Shown here piece by piece: positions 11,102 through 21,019 of a DNA stretch of 64,000 nt. This stretch comes from Adiantum capillus-veneris (taxonomy: Eukaryota; Streptophyta; Polypodiopsida; Polypodiales; Pteridaceae): NCBI GenBank assembly GCA_014529385.2, contig CM043958.1, positions 81,589,525 to 81,653,524 of the forward strand. Reading direction: 5' to 3'. Every line of letters starts with the position of its first letter. Position 1 is the stretch's first letter. A program made the translations under genes and the position numbers. The notes beneath the pieces were generated by a model. The model was not told the DNA's origin, made no database searches, and saw only the letters and a program-made list of their open reading frames with translations.

Positions 11102-11456
11102 GAAAGAGAGTAATCGTTAGCGATTATAGCATATCTGCAAAACAACTGACGTTAGCTCAAAAATTTCTGAGGGTCATTCCGAGGGACAATCAATTTGCTC
11201 TTTTTGTAAGGAGTTAGCTTCTCCATTCAGCTCTTTTGATCAAGGAGTTGGCTTCTCCTTTCGACCAGATCAGAACTCTTGATATTTTGGCGTAGTAAAA
11301 TTAGCCATCACAACCACATTGATCTTCCACGGGTGTCTTGATGCACTAAAATTACATACCTAGGCAATCTCATCCAATTAGAAATATTTAGTCGTTGGCA
11401 CATCACAATGCAACACAAATGCTTACATATACAAGTTACAACATACAACAAACAGT

Positions 11457-11725
11457 GCCGTTGAGCACTCCCCAAAGACAAACGGTCTGCGGTGTGAAGC
11501 TGCTCAACGGCTACCTCGTCACTCCCCATGCAAAGAACCTAAAAAGGTCTGGGCCATGAGCTCAGAAGACTGTACAACCAAACGCTCCCAAGACAGCAGT
11601 CTGCGTCGCTTGGAGGTTCAACCATACAACGGAATGCTCCTCAGACATCGGTCTGCGTCGTTCAGAGCTTTTCTAGCATACAATGGAACGCTCCCCAGGC
11701 ATCGGCCTGCGTCGTTCCGAGGTTG
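11457..11725. repeat. Array of four covarying hairpins in element D
   Basis: Four consecutive units can each fold. Unit 1 has an 11-bp perfect outer stem GCCGTTGAGCA/TGCTCAACGGC (11457-11467 with 11501-11511). Units 2-4, about 52-54 bp each, have outer stems CCAA/TTGG (11578-11581 with 11610-11613) or GGAACG/CGTTCC (11685-11690 with 11713-11718). Inner stems are AGAC/GTCT, CAGAC/GTCTG and CAGGC/GCCTG with 4-nt loops (AGCA or ATCG). Sequence changes between units keep pairing in both stems. The array lies between protease and polypurine tract and recurs, with five units, in element N. Function unknown. Confidence 0.7.
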
Positions 11726-11924
11726 AAACAATACCAAAACACTATTTCTTACTTCTCAACTCGGGAGTAAAATCACCGAACATTGAAACCAGTATTTAAA
11801 ACCACAGTCAAACAATTCAAATCGGCACCAAGACAGGTTTAAAATAGACAGCATTCATTTCAAAAAAAAATTAAACAATACTTACAATGTTCAAAAATAT
11901 TTAACTAAAAAACAACTAGAGAGG

Positions 11925-12284
11925 TCATTCAGGGCTTTGTTCGCACAACCGAACTTTGAGGACAATTGGCTTGCCCTTCTCCATCACGGTGATGGTTCGG
12001 TTCCGGACCTGGAGAGTTGCATCATTCTTCTCGTGACAGGGCATACCCAAGAGAACGTCGCAATTGCCCAACTTCATAATGTGGAAATCGGCTTTTCCAT
12101 GATAATCTTGTATAGTCACTGGAAGTGCACCAATGAACAGTACCACTTTCTGAGTTTGCCTCGTGGCTAGCTCAACTTCAATTTCTCCACCCTCTACATC
12201 ATAATCAAAGTGCATCTGTTTCAAGAATTCTAAATGGATGAAGTTCTCCATAGCTCCGGGGTCAAAGAAAATAAGGGCTTTCAA
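11925..12284 (-). pseudogene. Aspartic protease fragment of element D
   Basis: 119 residues open on the minus strand, starting KALIFFDPGAMENFI; the catalytic loop is D-P-G (12255-12263). The flap-side block KADFHIMKLGNCDVLLGMP is present, matching HEDFYIMPLEGCDVLLGIP in element B. The N-terminal continuation (ELCIAFGKVN) lies at about 13645-13680 beyond the inserted L element. The reading ends at 11925 and no RT follows. Confidence 0.8.
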
Positions 12285-12291
12285 GCCGTTG

Positions 12292-13644
12292 TGTAAGGTG
12301 CAGCGGAATGAATGTTTGCGCTTTGCTCAAGATGAGTGCTCCGAACTGTGCTCAAGGTTCCTTTTGTTCTTATGGAAGGGAGAGCCTTCCGTTCTTAATG
12401 AGAGAATGCTATGATCACAAACAAAGTGAATGGACAGTGTGCGTGCAAGTGTATGAGACTGAGAGATAGAGAGAGAAGAGAGATATGACACCAGAGACGT
12501 TGTAAAACCCTCCTCCGAAGGCCCCACTCTTGTCGGCGAGAGTGGTCTACTTATGATTGCACAAAATGGTACAATGCGTATGCAATGGACTGATGCAACT
12601 TGGGACTATGCCGATGACGACGACGGTGGTGACGACGACGACTTTAGGGCTGAAATCTGTGGTCTTCTATCTGCTGAATTTCGGGACTGTTTCGGTGGCT
12701 GAAAATGACTGTTTTGGCTGCGTTTTCGAGGGCTGAAAATGGGGGTCTTCTGCATGCATCTAGGACTGAATCTGCTACTGTGGGGGATGCTGAAAACGCT
12801 GCTGTACCTGCTGCATTTATGGCTGAAAACCAAAAACGCTGGGCTGCCTCTACCGCGGAATGGGCTGAAAACCAAAACGCTGGGCTGCCTCTCCTAGCGT
12901 TAGTGAAACGCTGACCTGTCTGTGAAGGATGCGACCCTGCAATGCTGACAAACGCCAGGCTTGTGGGCGATGGTGAGAAATTGATAACGCTAGGCTGGAT
13001 GATGGTGTGGGCGATGAGGAAATACCCAAACGCCACGGTTCTGATGGGTTCTTGCTAAGAAGGTGCCTGTTGAGCGGGAGCTCCTGTTGCCTCTTCTGCC
13101 ATTTAGTGCTAGCTTTGGTTTGCTTATATATTTTCTTACCCAAATTGCCCTACCTACTTTTGTTGGAAAGTCACTTAAATTAATAAGTGAAAAATGCCAA
13201 AAATAGATAAAATAGGCTAAATGCATTGGAAAATTCCCCTGATGGAACCCGATGGATTCTGATGGGAATACTGATGATCATGCTGTGTGCAACCAGAGGA
13301 TATGCATCTACACTAAGTGACTGGGCATGCACGGTCTACGAATAGACTCACAAAAGTGCCAGATCACTTCTAAAACTAAACTGACTGGACTGACTAAACC
13401 CTAATCATGTTGTAGCTCATCCACGAACACATAGGGTTGGATGTGTCACGTGACATCCCCTCCTTTTCAAAGTGAGGTACTAGTACCGAACTGTATGGCG
13501 TCGAGGGAGATCACCAATAGCATCCAGAATCCTGGAAGGGACTCTTCACCGGCCCACTCTGAGGTGTGAGTCGTGCGATACTTGAACTTCATAAAGGTCT
13601 ACAACGCTTGCTTCTTTGGACCGCGCCGAAAGCGACACAAAGCC
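12292..13644 (-). mobile_element. Truncated family-L element (3' LTR plus 189 bp)
   Basis: 12292-13455 is a complete family-L LTR (TGTAAGGTGCAGC to GTCACGTGACA). It continues through the polypurine tract into 189 bp of L internal sequence colinear with 41342-41520, then stops abruptly at 13644. CGTTG precedes it (12287-12291) and TGTTG follows (13645-13649), a near-perfect 5-bp duplication of the D protease site. So the insert lacks its 5' LTR and most of its body, yet its flanks look like an integration site. Confidence 0.75.
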
Positions 13645-14830
13645 TGTTGACTTTTCCAAAAGCTATGCATAATTCATTAAAACTCTCGAGGTGTGTACCA
13701 TAAATATCGGGTACTAGTCCAATAGCAGGTCTAGTCTTCTTGGCCGGAGGTGGCCCCGGGGATTCGTCTGACGTAAGAGCAGAAGGTTGCACTGAGGACG
13801 TCGAGGCTCGCTCAAGACATGTATTGAACGTATGCCCTATTTGGAAACATTCAAAGGATCGGCCTTCTTGTAACAAGGCGTCTCGTTGACGTTGTATCAG
13901 ACGAGGCCGTTGAGGTTGGTTTTCACAAGATTCCCATGAATTTGTTCATTGTTGCCGAGAGTTTTGGTTAGTGGCCGGAGGTTCTTCTGTAGTAAACTCC
14001 AACTTTCCTTTCATGAGCTTGTAGCCGATCGCGGGATGGTCCATAAGCTCTTGCATGGTAGAGACTTGCTTGGAGAGACAATATTCCTGCAACGGTGATG
14101 GTAGTCCAATGGTGTAACGCTCGCACTTGTCCTCCAAGGAAATAAACTTAAAGAAGGACACCGGATGCTACACGTCGAGAAACCTTTGGTTATAGTCGTC
14201 CATGGTTTCGGTGGCAAGCATTTTCAAGTTGCCCCACTCTGCCAAAATCCAGACTTCAAACATCGAAGTCGTGTAACTACATGCAAAAACTGTCTTGAAA
14301 GCTTGTCAGGTCCTTGGAGCATGCGGTTGTGTAGCGATTGAACTCCACCATTGCACAGCATTATCTTTAAGAAATCCAGCTGCTCGAGAGATCTTGGATT
14401 CTTCTGTATATTTTCCCAAAGCATAGATGTTGTCGAATTGCTGTAGGAACTGCAATGCTTTCTTGCGATCTTTCACCCCAGAAAAAGTGAAAAATTTGAC
14501 TGTCGTGCCGCCATCTTTGAAATCTTTGGGTTGGTTAGGTGCATATCCCGGGTATGGATAATAAGGGTATCCATATGGGCTCCAACCATTGTAGCCTGGT
14601 GGTAGTGGTGGTGGTGGAGGTGGGGGCAATGGCGGTGGCAAAGGTGGTTGCACTGGATCAGGGTCAGATGGCTGCACCATATTCTTGAAGACTCCCCCGA
14701 TCGGAACATACGGCTGAGAAGGTTGCCGGTTGGAGGCTCTCGTACTTTCTGATGCCGGAGGAGGAGGTACCACCTGGGGCATCAGAAGGGGTAACATGTA
14801 GTTCAAAAATTGTTGAAAACTTTGCAGCAT
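13645..14830 (-). pseudogene. gag of element D
   Basis: From a Met near 14830 the reading shows a Pro-rich N-terminal region including a 7-Pro run (about 14600-14650), then the capsid-like core VKFFTFSGVKDRKKALQFLQ, WWSSIATQP, LEDKCERYTIGLP and MQELMDHPAI. A degenerate CCHC knuckle follows at about 13825-13860 (CFQIGHTFNTC, missing one Cys spacer). Stops and frame changes occur near 14306, 14165 and 13940. The reading runs into ELCIAFGKVN, the start of protease, where the L insertion interrupts it. Confidence 0.8.
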
Positions 14831-15065
14831 TAGAAGATTCTGCTAAGAATGCCGCGAAAGAATGTCATGAAGCTCATTGAGCAGAAACTGCAAATATTCT
14901 GCTCAGTCCACCTGGAGGAGGTACCACCTGGGGTATCAGAAGGGGTAACATGTAGTTCAAAAATTGTTGAAAACTTTGCAGCATTAGAAGATTCTGCTAA
15001 GAATGCCGCGAAAGAATGTCATGAAGCTCATTGAGCAGAAACTGCAAATATTCTGCTCAGTCCAT
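14764..15065 (-). repeat. 154-bp tandem duplication at the gag start of D
   Basis: The stretch 14764-14917 is repeated at 14918-15065 with a period of 154 bp and almost no difference (GGGC versus GGGT near 14780/14934). It covers the gag N-terminal region and part of the leader. Since 154 is not a multiple of 3, the duplication shifts any reading entering from upstream. Confidence 0.85.
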
Positions 15066-15283
15066 GAATTCAATGTATTGGGTTCTTTATGGCTTATGCC
15101 ATGTAAGACATGAGCGGTGAAGACGGGAGCGCGTCCGATGCGCGATGAAGTAAGGGTGGGAGTGGCTAATAAGTCCGAGGTCGAAGGACGAACCCAATAT
15201 TTCCAATGAACTTTGGAAGTGCGATCTTGCTCTGTCTGCTCTTTGGTAGGACCGGTATGCTTTCAAAAAAGCACACGCCTAAT

Positions 15284-15295
15284 GCTCTGATACCA
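15284..15295 (-). promoter_or_regulatory. Primer binding site of element D
   Basis: On the minus strand TGGTATCAGAGC lies one base from the end of the 5' LTR. It is complementary to the 3' end of plant initiator-Met tRNA, the usual primer of minus-strand synthesis in these elements. Confidence 0.9.
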
Positions 15296-15296
15296 C

Positions 15297-15896
15297 TCTC
15301 ACAAGACGAGCACCACGTGCGAATAGAAAAGAACAGATTGAACAAACTTTTAGCACTTCAATAACCACTGAACTGAAAGAGAGACGACACGCGACATGGA
15401 GTGGCTGAATTCCACCCCAAAGAGTATTGGCCCCAAACCTTGGCGTCCCTTTCAGTATATCTTTATATTGCATCAACTCAGTACAAGCTGGCACTCCAGA
15501 CTCTGCACTTTGTTCAGGAAGCATGCCAGAGAATTGAGCCCTAACCTCATATTTAAAGGCACTTAGCATGAAAAGCAGTTTACATGAAAGGCCTTCAAAC
15601 TCAAAAGCTTCTGGTCCAAAAGCAATGCTCAAAAGCTGCTAGCGTAAAATCCGGAATTTCTTTACAGCTGTCGCGTCAGCAGTCAGTGCAAAACGTGAAA
15701 ATCCGTACAGTTTGCTACGTCATCGGTTCAACATTAAATCTGGAAATCCATACAATCTGCCACGTCAATAGGCCGACGGAAATCTGCTGCTTTTTTCTTC
15801 TGTTGCTTTTGCTTCTTCTAGGGTTTAGGCCCCTCTGCCGGCATCTATAAGTTGACTCCATTCTTCAGGGCTTTGACACTTCATCAGTTTGTGACA
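15297..15896 (-). repeat. 5' LTR of element D
   Basis: 600 bp from TCTCACAAGACG (first G mutated) to TTTGTGACA. The core box with GGCCCCAAA is at 15429-15462, with decayed CAGTATATC in place of CGGTATTTC. The target duplication CCCAT follows at 15897-15901. Confidence 0.88.
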
Positions 15897-15936
15897 CCCA
15901 TTACAATTCCATGCTGCCATCTTTAGTGTGGTCCCA
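15897..15936 (-). pseudogene. 40-bp LINE segment between elements D and B
   Basis: This short stretch links the two inserted elements. On the minus strand it carries AWNCN, the expected start of the APE endonuclease, which runs on at 9905. On its other side it joins 22696 (PVQDLWDHTKDG). D used CCCAT at one end and B used TCCCA at the other, so both landed in the same old LINE. Confidence 0.7.
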
Positions 15937-16251
15937 TGTCACAAACTCTGTAGAAACCCTAACCCTAATTCTGCCCAACCCTAACCCTAAAAATCTGAAA
16001 CCCTAATTTGCCCTAACCCTAACCCTAATTCTGCCCTAACCCTAACCATAATTCTGCCCTAACTCTGCCCTAACCCTAACTCTGGCGGTGACACTGCTGA
16101 CTTGTCAGCCCGCGTTTTGCGACGCAGATTGCGCTGGCAGCTTTTGACAGCTTTTGGCATTGCTTTTTCCTACGCTTTGGAGAGAGAGAGAGAGAGTCTC
16201 TTGCTTTGTTTTTAGCAAGAGAGAGAAAGCCTCTTTGCTCTATTTTACCGC

Positions 16252-16282
<31 letters not shown>

Positions 16283-16622
16283 CTGCTTTATTTTTACAAG
16301 CTCTTGAGCTTTTGATTTTCAGCTTTTGGGGCTCTGCTTTTGGCAACCCTTGTAACCTTTAAATACACAGGTAGGCCTCTCACAACTTAGAGCATCTCGA
16401 CGCAGAGTCTGAGTGTGAGCGCCTGCCCGCACTCTTGTACTTTGAACACAGATTAATACAAAAAGAAATACCGAAAGGGGCGCCAGTCTTTGGGGCCAAT
16501 ATCTCTAGGCACGGAACTCCGCCGGGCCAGTGTCGAATAAATTGTGAATTGCGAACTGTTTTGAAGTGGTTATTGGTGCTGTCGTGGTAGATTCTTGACT
16601 TGGAGTGTCCAAGTCTGTTATA
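15937..16622 (+). repeat. 5' LTR of element B
   Basis: Begins TGTCACAAAC; its last bases CTGTTATA correspond to CTGTTACA in the 3' LTR. It contains CCCTAA hexamers (15957-16083), GA tracts (16180-16197 and 16254-16280), a possible TTTAAATAC TATA-like element near 16357, and the core box GAAATACCGAAAGGGGCGCC (16465-16484) followed by GGGGCCAAT. TSD TCCCA precedes it. Confidence 0.88.
15957..16083. repeat. Telomere-like CCCTAA repeats in B's 5' LTR
   Basis: Short runs of CCCTAA (TTAGGG on the other strand) alternate with ATTCTGCC spacers. Runs are only 2-3 units long and broken by point changes, and they lie inside an LTR with a matching but shorter array in the other LTR (22075-22112). They are therefore part of the element, not a chromosome end. 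Confidence 0.85.
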
Positions 16623-16623
16623 G

Positions 16624-16635
16624 TGGTATCAGAGC
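16624..16635 (+). promoter_or_regulatory. Primer binding site of element B
   Basis: TGGTATCAGAGC, one base after the 5' LTR, complementary to the 3' end of initiator-Met tRNA. It fixes the plus orientation. Confidence 0.92.
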
Positions 16636-16691
16636 ACGGTCGATTTCTCTTCTACGGAAAATCCGATCCCAATTTTTTTCCCGCGGCACCT

Positions 16692-18228
16692 ATGGCTTCC
16701 GGCAAGGATCGGTCGACTCCCTCTGCATCCGAAGATGCGGGAAGGGATCACAACGAAGATTCACGCGAGTATGGCACGCCTTGGCCTACTCAGGGGAGCG
16801 TCGAGAGATGGAGCGCCGGCAATTGATCGACGACGCAACAAAGATGATGCTCAATTTTGCGAAGGACCCAAAATTTGCAAAAATATATGAGCGAGACCTC
16901 TTTCGAGGAGGTGCAGACGAAGTGGCGGCAGACCACAGAACCACCCAAGAAACCTCCTACTCCCAGGATGTACACAGAGAAGGAATTAGAAAAGGTGGTT
17001 GATGCACGAATTGCTAAACTTTTTGACACGCAAAACAAAGCTGAAAAGCACGGCAAAAGGCAGAAGAAGGCACCGACTTCCCGGGCTATTTGGTCGTCGA
17101 ACAACATTTGAAAAGGCAAAGAAACAGAAGAAGCATGTTCGATTTGAAGGAGTACCCTGTTCTTCTTCTTCTTCTCCTTCTGACAGTTCTTCTAGCTCAT
17201 CTGACTCAAGCCAAGAAGATAGAAAAGGCAAAAAGCGAAGAAAGAAGCATCGCATTGGAAAGGGCAAGAAAAAGGCAAAGAAGTCTAAATCTCGCCACGT
17301 GACTGACAATTCTACAGAGGACTCGTCTACAAACAGTTCGGACTCTGATGACAACTACTCTTACGCAAAGAAGAATTTTTACAAAGCCAACCAGTATGAC
17401 TTTCTGGAAGACAAAAGCAAGAAAGTCCAAGAGTTTAAGGAAGGTGGATAGTCAATTAAATTTGACACTCTTTTTGGTTATAGAGATGCTTCGAAGGCTT
17501 CGTCTTTTGTACAGCAGTTTGACATAGCTTTCGCGGGAGCGCGTTACTCATAGCACTCTAAGATTCGGAGAGCTGCCTCTTACTTTAAGGGGAATGCTCG
17601 AACTTGGTGATCCACGCTTCTATTAAGCAAGACTGCGCCAGTTAAATGGCTGAAATTCAAGAGGCTTTTTATTTCTTCTTGGTTGACTCGAAAATATGAA
17701 CATGATATTCGAACTGCTTGGAACCATCTTCGGATGACCAAGAAAGATACAGTGGATGCTTATTGCGAGAGATTCTACCCGCATCTTCATTTAAGAAGAT
17801 CTCGTTCAAGGAGCAGATTGAGAGGTTTATCTTGGGTTTACCTACAAAGATCCGAGATCATTGCTTGGAACAGAAGTCAGCTTCTATTCAGGAGCTGATG
17901 AGTCATGCGAAACGGGGTTTTGCCATTCACTCTGACAGTCTGACCTATCCCACCAATGAGGTCATGACACAACGAGCCGAATAGACTTCAGCAAATGAAG
18001 GTAGAAAGAGAAAGAGCAACTCAGAAAAGAAAGATGCACGACCCAAGCTTACTCCTCAGGAGCGAGCTCGCTTCATCAGGGAGGGGAAGTGCTTTGGATG
18101 CGGGGAATTTGGACATATCTCCGCGAAGTGCCCTAAAAAGGCACAAAAAGAACAGAACGACAAGGACGACAAAAGGCCTGAGAGTTCGAGAGCAACTGAG
18201 GAACGTCTAAGAAAAGGCAAGATATAAA
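16692..18228 (+). pseudogene. gag of element B
   Basis: Likely start ATG at 16692 (MASGKDRSTPSASEDAGRD), 57 bp after the primer site. Then follow a charged stretch (ERRQLIDDATKMMLNFAKDP), a Ser run and Lys/Arg-rich segment (17150-17300), the capsid-like core (QQFDIAFAG near 17510, YFKGNAR near 17580, TAWNHLRMTKK near 17715, ERFILGLPTKIRDH near 17820) and an intact zinc knuckle CFGCGEFGHISAKC (18090-18131). Frameshifts near 16800 and 17100 and stops near 17449 and 17551 break it. Gag packages element RNA; the basic tract and knuckle would bind nucleic acid. Confidence 0.88.
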
Positions 18229-18734
18229 CAGGACTGGTTCCAGATTGCGTGGGTACCGATTCCAGCACGATGGACGAGAGTACAGAACTTTGCAAAGTGA
18301 AGGACCAAGAAGCCTTGATCTTCTTTGATGGAGGAGCCAAGGCCAACTTCATTTCACTGGAATTGGCGGCGCGGCTCGAGATCACTCCCGATCGGATGGG
18401 ACCACTTGCGGAGGCTGTTCTAGCGGCACCTAGCAGGGATGTAGCCATTACACCTGTCATTGGCAAACTTCGGTTGCATTGCCAGGCGTATTTGGGGCAC
18501 GAGGATTTTTACATAATGCCTTTAGAAGGTTGTGATGTCCTCTTGGGAATTCCCTGGTACCAGAAGAACAACGCTGTGGTCGACTATCGGGCGAAGAAAG
18601 CGACATTGACTACAAAGAAGGGCAGAACAATTGTACTTGACATCAAACTTAAGGGCGAGTCTGTCCCTATTGTATCGACTTCGGCCATTTCTAAATTAAT
18701 GAAATCCAGTCTGTTGTTTACTCGATCTTTATGA
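18229..18734 (+). pseudogene. Aspartic protease of element B
   Basis: Open from 18249 to 18734. The catalytic loop reads FFDGGAKANFIS (DGG at 18327-18335), and the second block is EGCDVLLGIPWYQKNN (about 18510-18560). As in element A the usual D-S/T-G is D-G-G. The boundary to gag carries a TAA near 18226, so gag and pol are not in one unbroken frame. Confidence 0.82.
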
Positions 18735-18939
18735 AAGAGTTGAGTGATGAGGATAGGACAAATATGTCTAAACTTGATAAAGAACGCCAAGATTTTCTAC
18801 ACTCATGCCGATTGCTTCTCAGAGGGCCTGCCAGGCGAGTAACCACCTACTCGTCCTGAAGATCATACCATTGATCTGATACCTAGAAGCACACCACCGA
18901 ACCGGCCACCTTCCCGTGTGACCCGAGCACAGAAAAGAG

Positions 18940-19620
18940 ATTATGAACCAAGTGAAAGACCTCTTGGAAAAGGGTCTTGTCCAGCCTAGTACTTCACCGT
19001 ATTGCTCTCCAGTGTTGTTGGTTTTGAAGAAAGACGGATCTTGGAGAATGTGCATTGATTATAGAGCTCTCAACAAAATCACCATCAAGAACAGATTTTC
19101 GATTCCTAGGATCGATGATATAACAGGGATCCTCGTGCTTTAGCAAGATTGATTTGAAGAGTGGATATCATCAGATCAGAATCGTGCTGGGAGACGTCTA
19201 CAATATAGCATTTCGGACAACTTTTGGGTTATTTGAGTTTTTGGTGATGCCTTTTGGCTTAACCAATGCTCCGGCGACATTTAAACGGCTGATGGACAGG
19301 ATTTTCCGAGAGTACAGGTTATATGTTGGCACTTTCTTTGACGATATCATTGTTTTCTCCAAGAATGAGGCAGAACATAGAGATCATCTGCTTCAGGTCT
19401 TTCAGGCATTACGATATCACAAGTTAGTGATTATGCAAAGAAAAGTGAATTTTTCCTACCAGAGATACACTTTTTGGAACACATTGTATCAGCAACAGGA
19501 ATGCAAATGGATCCGGCCAAGATAAAGACTATCCGTGATTGGCCCGATTTAAAGAATGTCCATGAAGTTAGAAGCTTCTTGGGACTGTGTTCGTACTACA
19601 CGCGCTTCATTCGAAAGTTT
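18940..19620 (+). pseudogene. Reverse transcriptase of element B
   Basis: Starts near [20 protein letters not shown] (18943), with [11 protein letters not shown] following. Compared with A, 11 bp are missing at about 19121, just after RIDDI, causing a frameshift. The second part, open from 19154, has KSGYHQIRI, MPFGLTNAPATF and the catalytic FFDDIIVFS (19334-19360). A single-base loss near 19433 shifts the frame again. It is dead, but every RT block can be seen. Confidence 0.88.
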
Positions 19621-19990
19621 GCAGAGGTTGCTCCCCTTTGCATATCTTGACACAAAAAGGAGTCCCTTCTTCGTGGGGACCCACAGAGATGACTACCTTT
19701 CAGACATTGAAAGAGAAATTGACTACGGGACAAGTTTTGACTTTGCCAGACTTGCAGAAGTCATTTGAAGTATATTGTGATGCTTGTGGTCGTAGTTTGG
19801 GTGCGGTCTTAATGCAAGAAGGCCATGTCATGCTTACGAGAGCCATCAGAGTTTGCGCTCCTTCTAGTCACAGAAGAAGCTATCGGAAAAGCAGATGCGA
19901 TGGGCGAACATCTTGTCACAGTTTCACTTCCAGATTGTCCATGTTCAAGGACAAAAGAATGTGGTGGCAAATGCTTTGTCTCGGAAGCCG
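19621..19990 (+). pseudogene. RNase H remnant of element B
   Basis: Follows RT in another frame: HILTQKGVPSSWGPTE, then LPDLQKSFEVYCDACGRSLG (about 19745-19805) holding the first catalytic Asp. About 150 bp present in A around 4456-4600 are missing after 19830, removing the E-K-E-L part of the catalytic site. The tether VQGQKNVVANALSRK follows. Confidence 0.78.
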
Positions 19991-21019
19991 TTGGTTCTGG
20001 CTATTTCCGCGATACATCATAGGAGCTTCGAGGATATGGTCGACCACTATGCCACACATTCTAACTTTGCAGGCGTTTTCACACGGATACGGGATGGGGA
20101 GACAGTAGAGGGATATTCCATTCGGGATGGCTACTTGATGAGAAAAACCATGTTGTGCGTTACACAGCCGTTGAGGGAAAAGGTTAAGACCAAATGCCAC
20201 TGTCCACCTTTTACGAGTCACCGTGGCATTGCTACCACCATGAAAGGAGTAGAGAGATACTTCTTTTGGCCCAGACTCAAGAAGGATGTGGAAGAGTTTG
20301 TGCGCACTTGCTTGGTATGCCAAAAGGTCAAGTTTGACAGGCATAAAGCACAGGGATTGTTACAGTCTTTGCCCATACCCACCCACCCCTTGGAAAGTAT
20401 TGCAATGGATTTCATTTTTAGAACACAGAGTGGTCACGATGGTATTTGGACTGTTATTGACAGATTTAGCAAGCACGCTCATTTCATTCCAGTGAAGAAA
20501 ACAGTCAAGCCGGATCACTTAGCGAGAGAGTTTGTGGCCCAGATCTTCAGATTACAAAGACGATTGTGTCCGACCGGGACCCCAGATTTACGAGTTTGTT
20601 TTGGAAGGCAATTTGGGAGAACACTGGCACGCGGTTGCAGTTCTCGTCATCGTTCCACCCGGAGCCACCCGCAGACTGACGGGCAATCGGAGATTGCCAA
20701 TTCAGTGGTTTTAAATATTTTGAAGTCTTATATCTCGGATCAAAAGACTCAATGGGAAAAGTATCTACCTTTGGTAGAATTTGCCTACAATAACACGATA
20801 CACTCTTCGACGGGGAAGGCGTCATTTGAGATTGTTGAAGGTGCTGCGAAAGTTCCATCCTTCCTAAGCACGAAAGATGAGATTTTTGAAGCTTATGAGT
20901 ATACGCGCGACTTAGATACGGCTTTTGCCAAGGTCCACGAGGCTTTGCAGAAATCTCAAGAAACGAGAGAACAAGGCAGCGGATCGCTATCGTCACGATT
21001 TGAAACTGAAGGAGGATGA
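19895..21019 (+). pseudogene. Integrase of element B
   Basis: A 374-residue open frame begins in the RNase H tether and runs through the zinc module ([25 protein letters not shown]) and the catalytic core: AMDFIF (first Asp, near 20405), [16 protein letters not shown] and the [12 protein letters not shown] stretch (Glu, near 20675). The middle (about 20560-20660) is read in the wrong frame because of two compensating frameshifts plus a short deletion, so the second catalytic Asp region is scrambled. FAYNNTIHSSTGKASFEIVE follows. Integrase would insert the cDNA. Confidence 0.85.

Larger units (their letters stand above)
9906..15896 (-). mobile_element. LTR element D, complete ends, gag-protease only (TSD CCCAT)
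   Basis: Both LTRs start TGTCACAAG-like and end TTTGTGACA on the plus strand, and CCCAT flanks the element at 9901-9905 and 15897-15901. The primer site (15284-15295) next to the right LTR and the polypurine tract next to the left LTR show minus orientation. Coding content is gag and a protease remnant only. From the protease (11925) to the 3' LTR there is no RT, RNase H or integrase, just 0.8 kb with a hairpin array. Two later insertions sit in it: a B-family solo LTR (10075-10653) and a truncated L element (12292-13644). It is non-autonomous as it stands. Confidence 0.88.

Noticed and set aside
14473-14709. His/Pro-rich 78-codon reading
   Set aside because: Shadow of the Pro-rich gag N-terminus of element D in another frame.
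15284-15295. tRNA-Met gene
   Set aside because: Only the 12-base complement of the tRNA 3' end is present; these are primer binding sites. No tRNA or rRNA gene was found.
15957-16083. CCCTAA repeats as a telomere or telomere fusion site
   Set aside because: Runs are short and interrupted and lie inside LTRs with paired copies; TTAGGG arrays at 52118-52220 and 54209-54530 are also inside LTRs.
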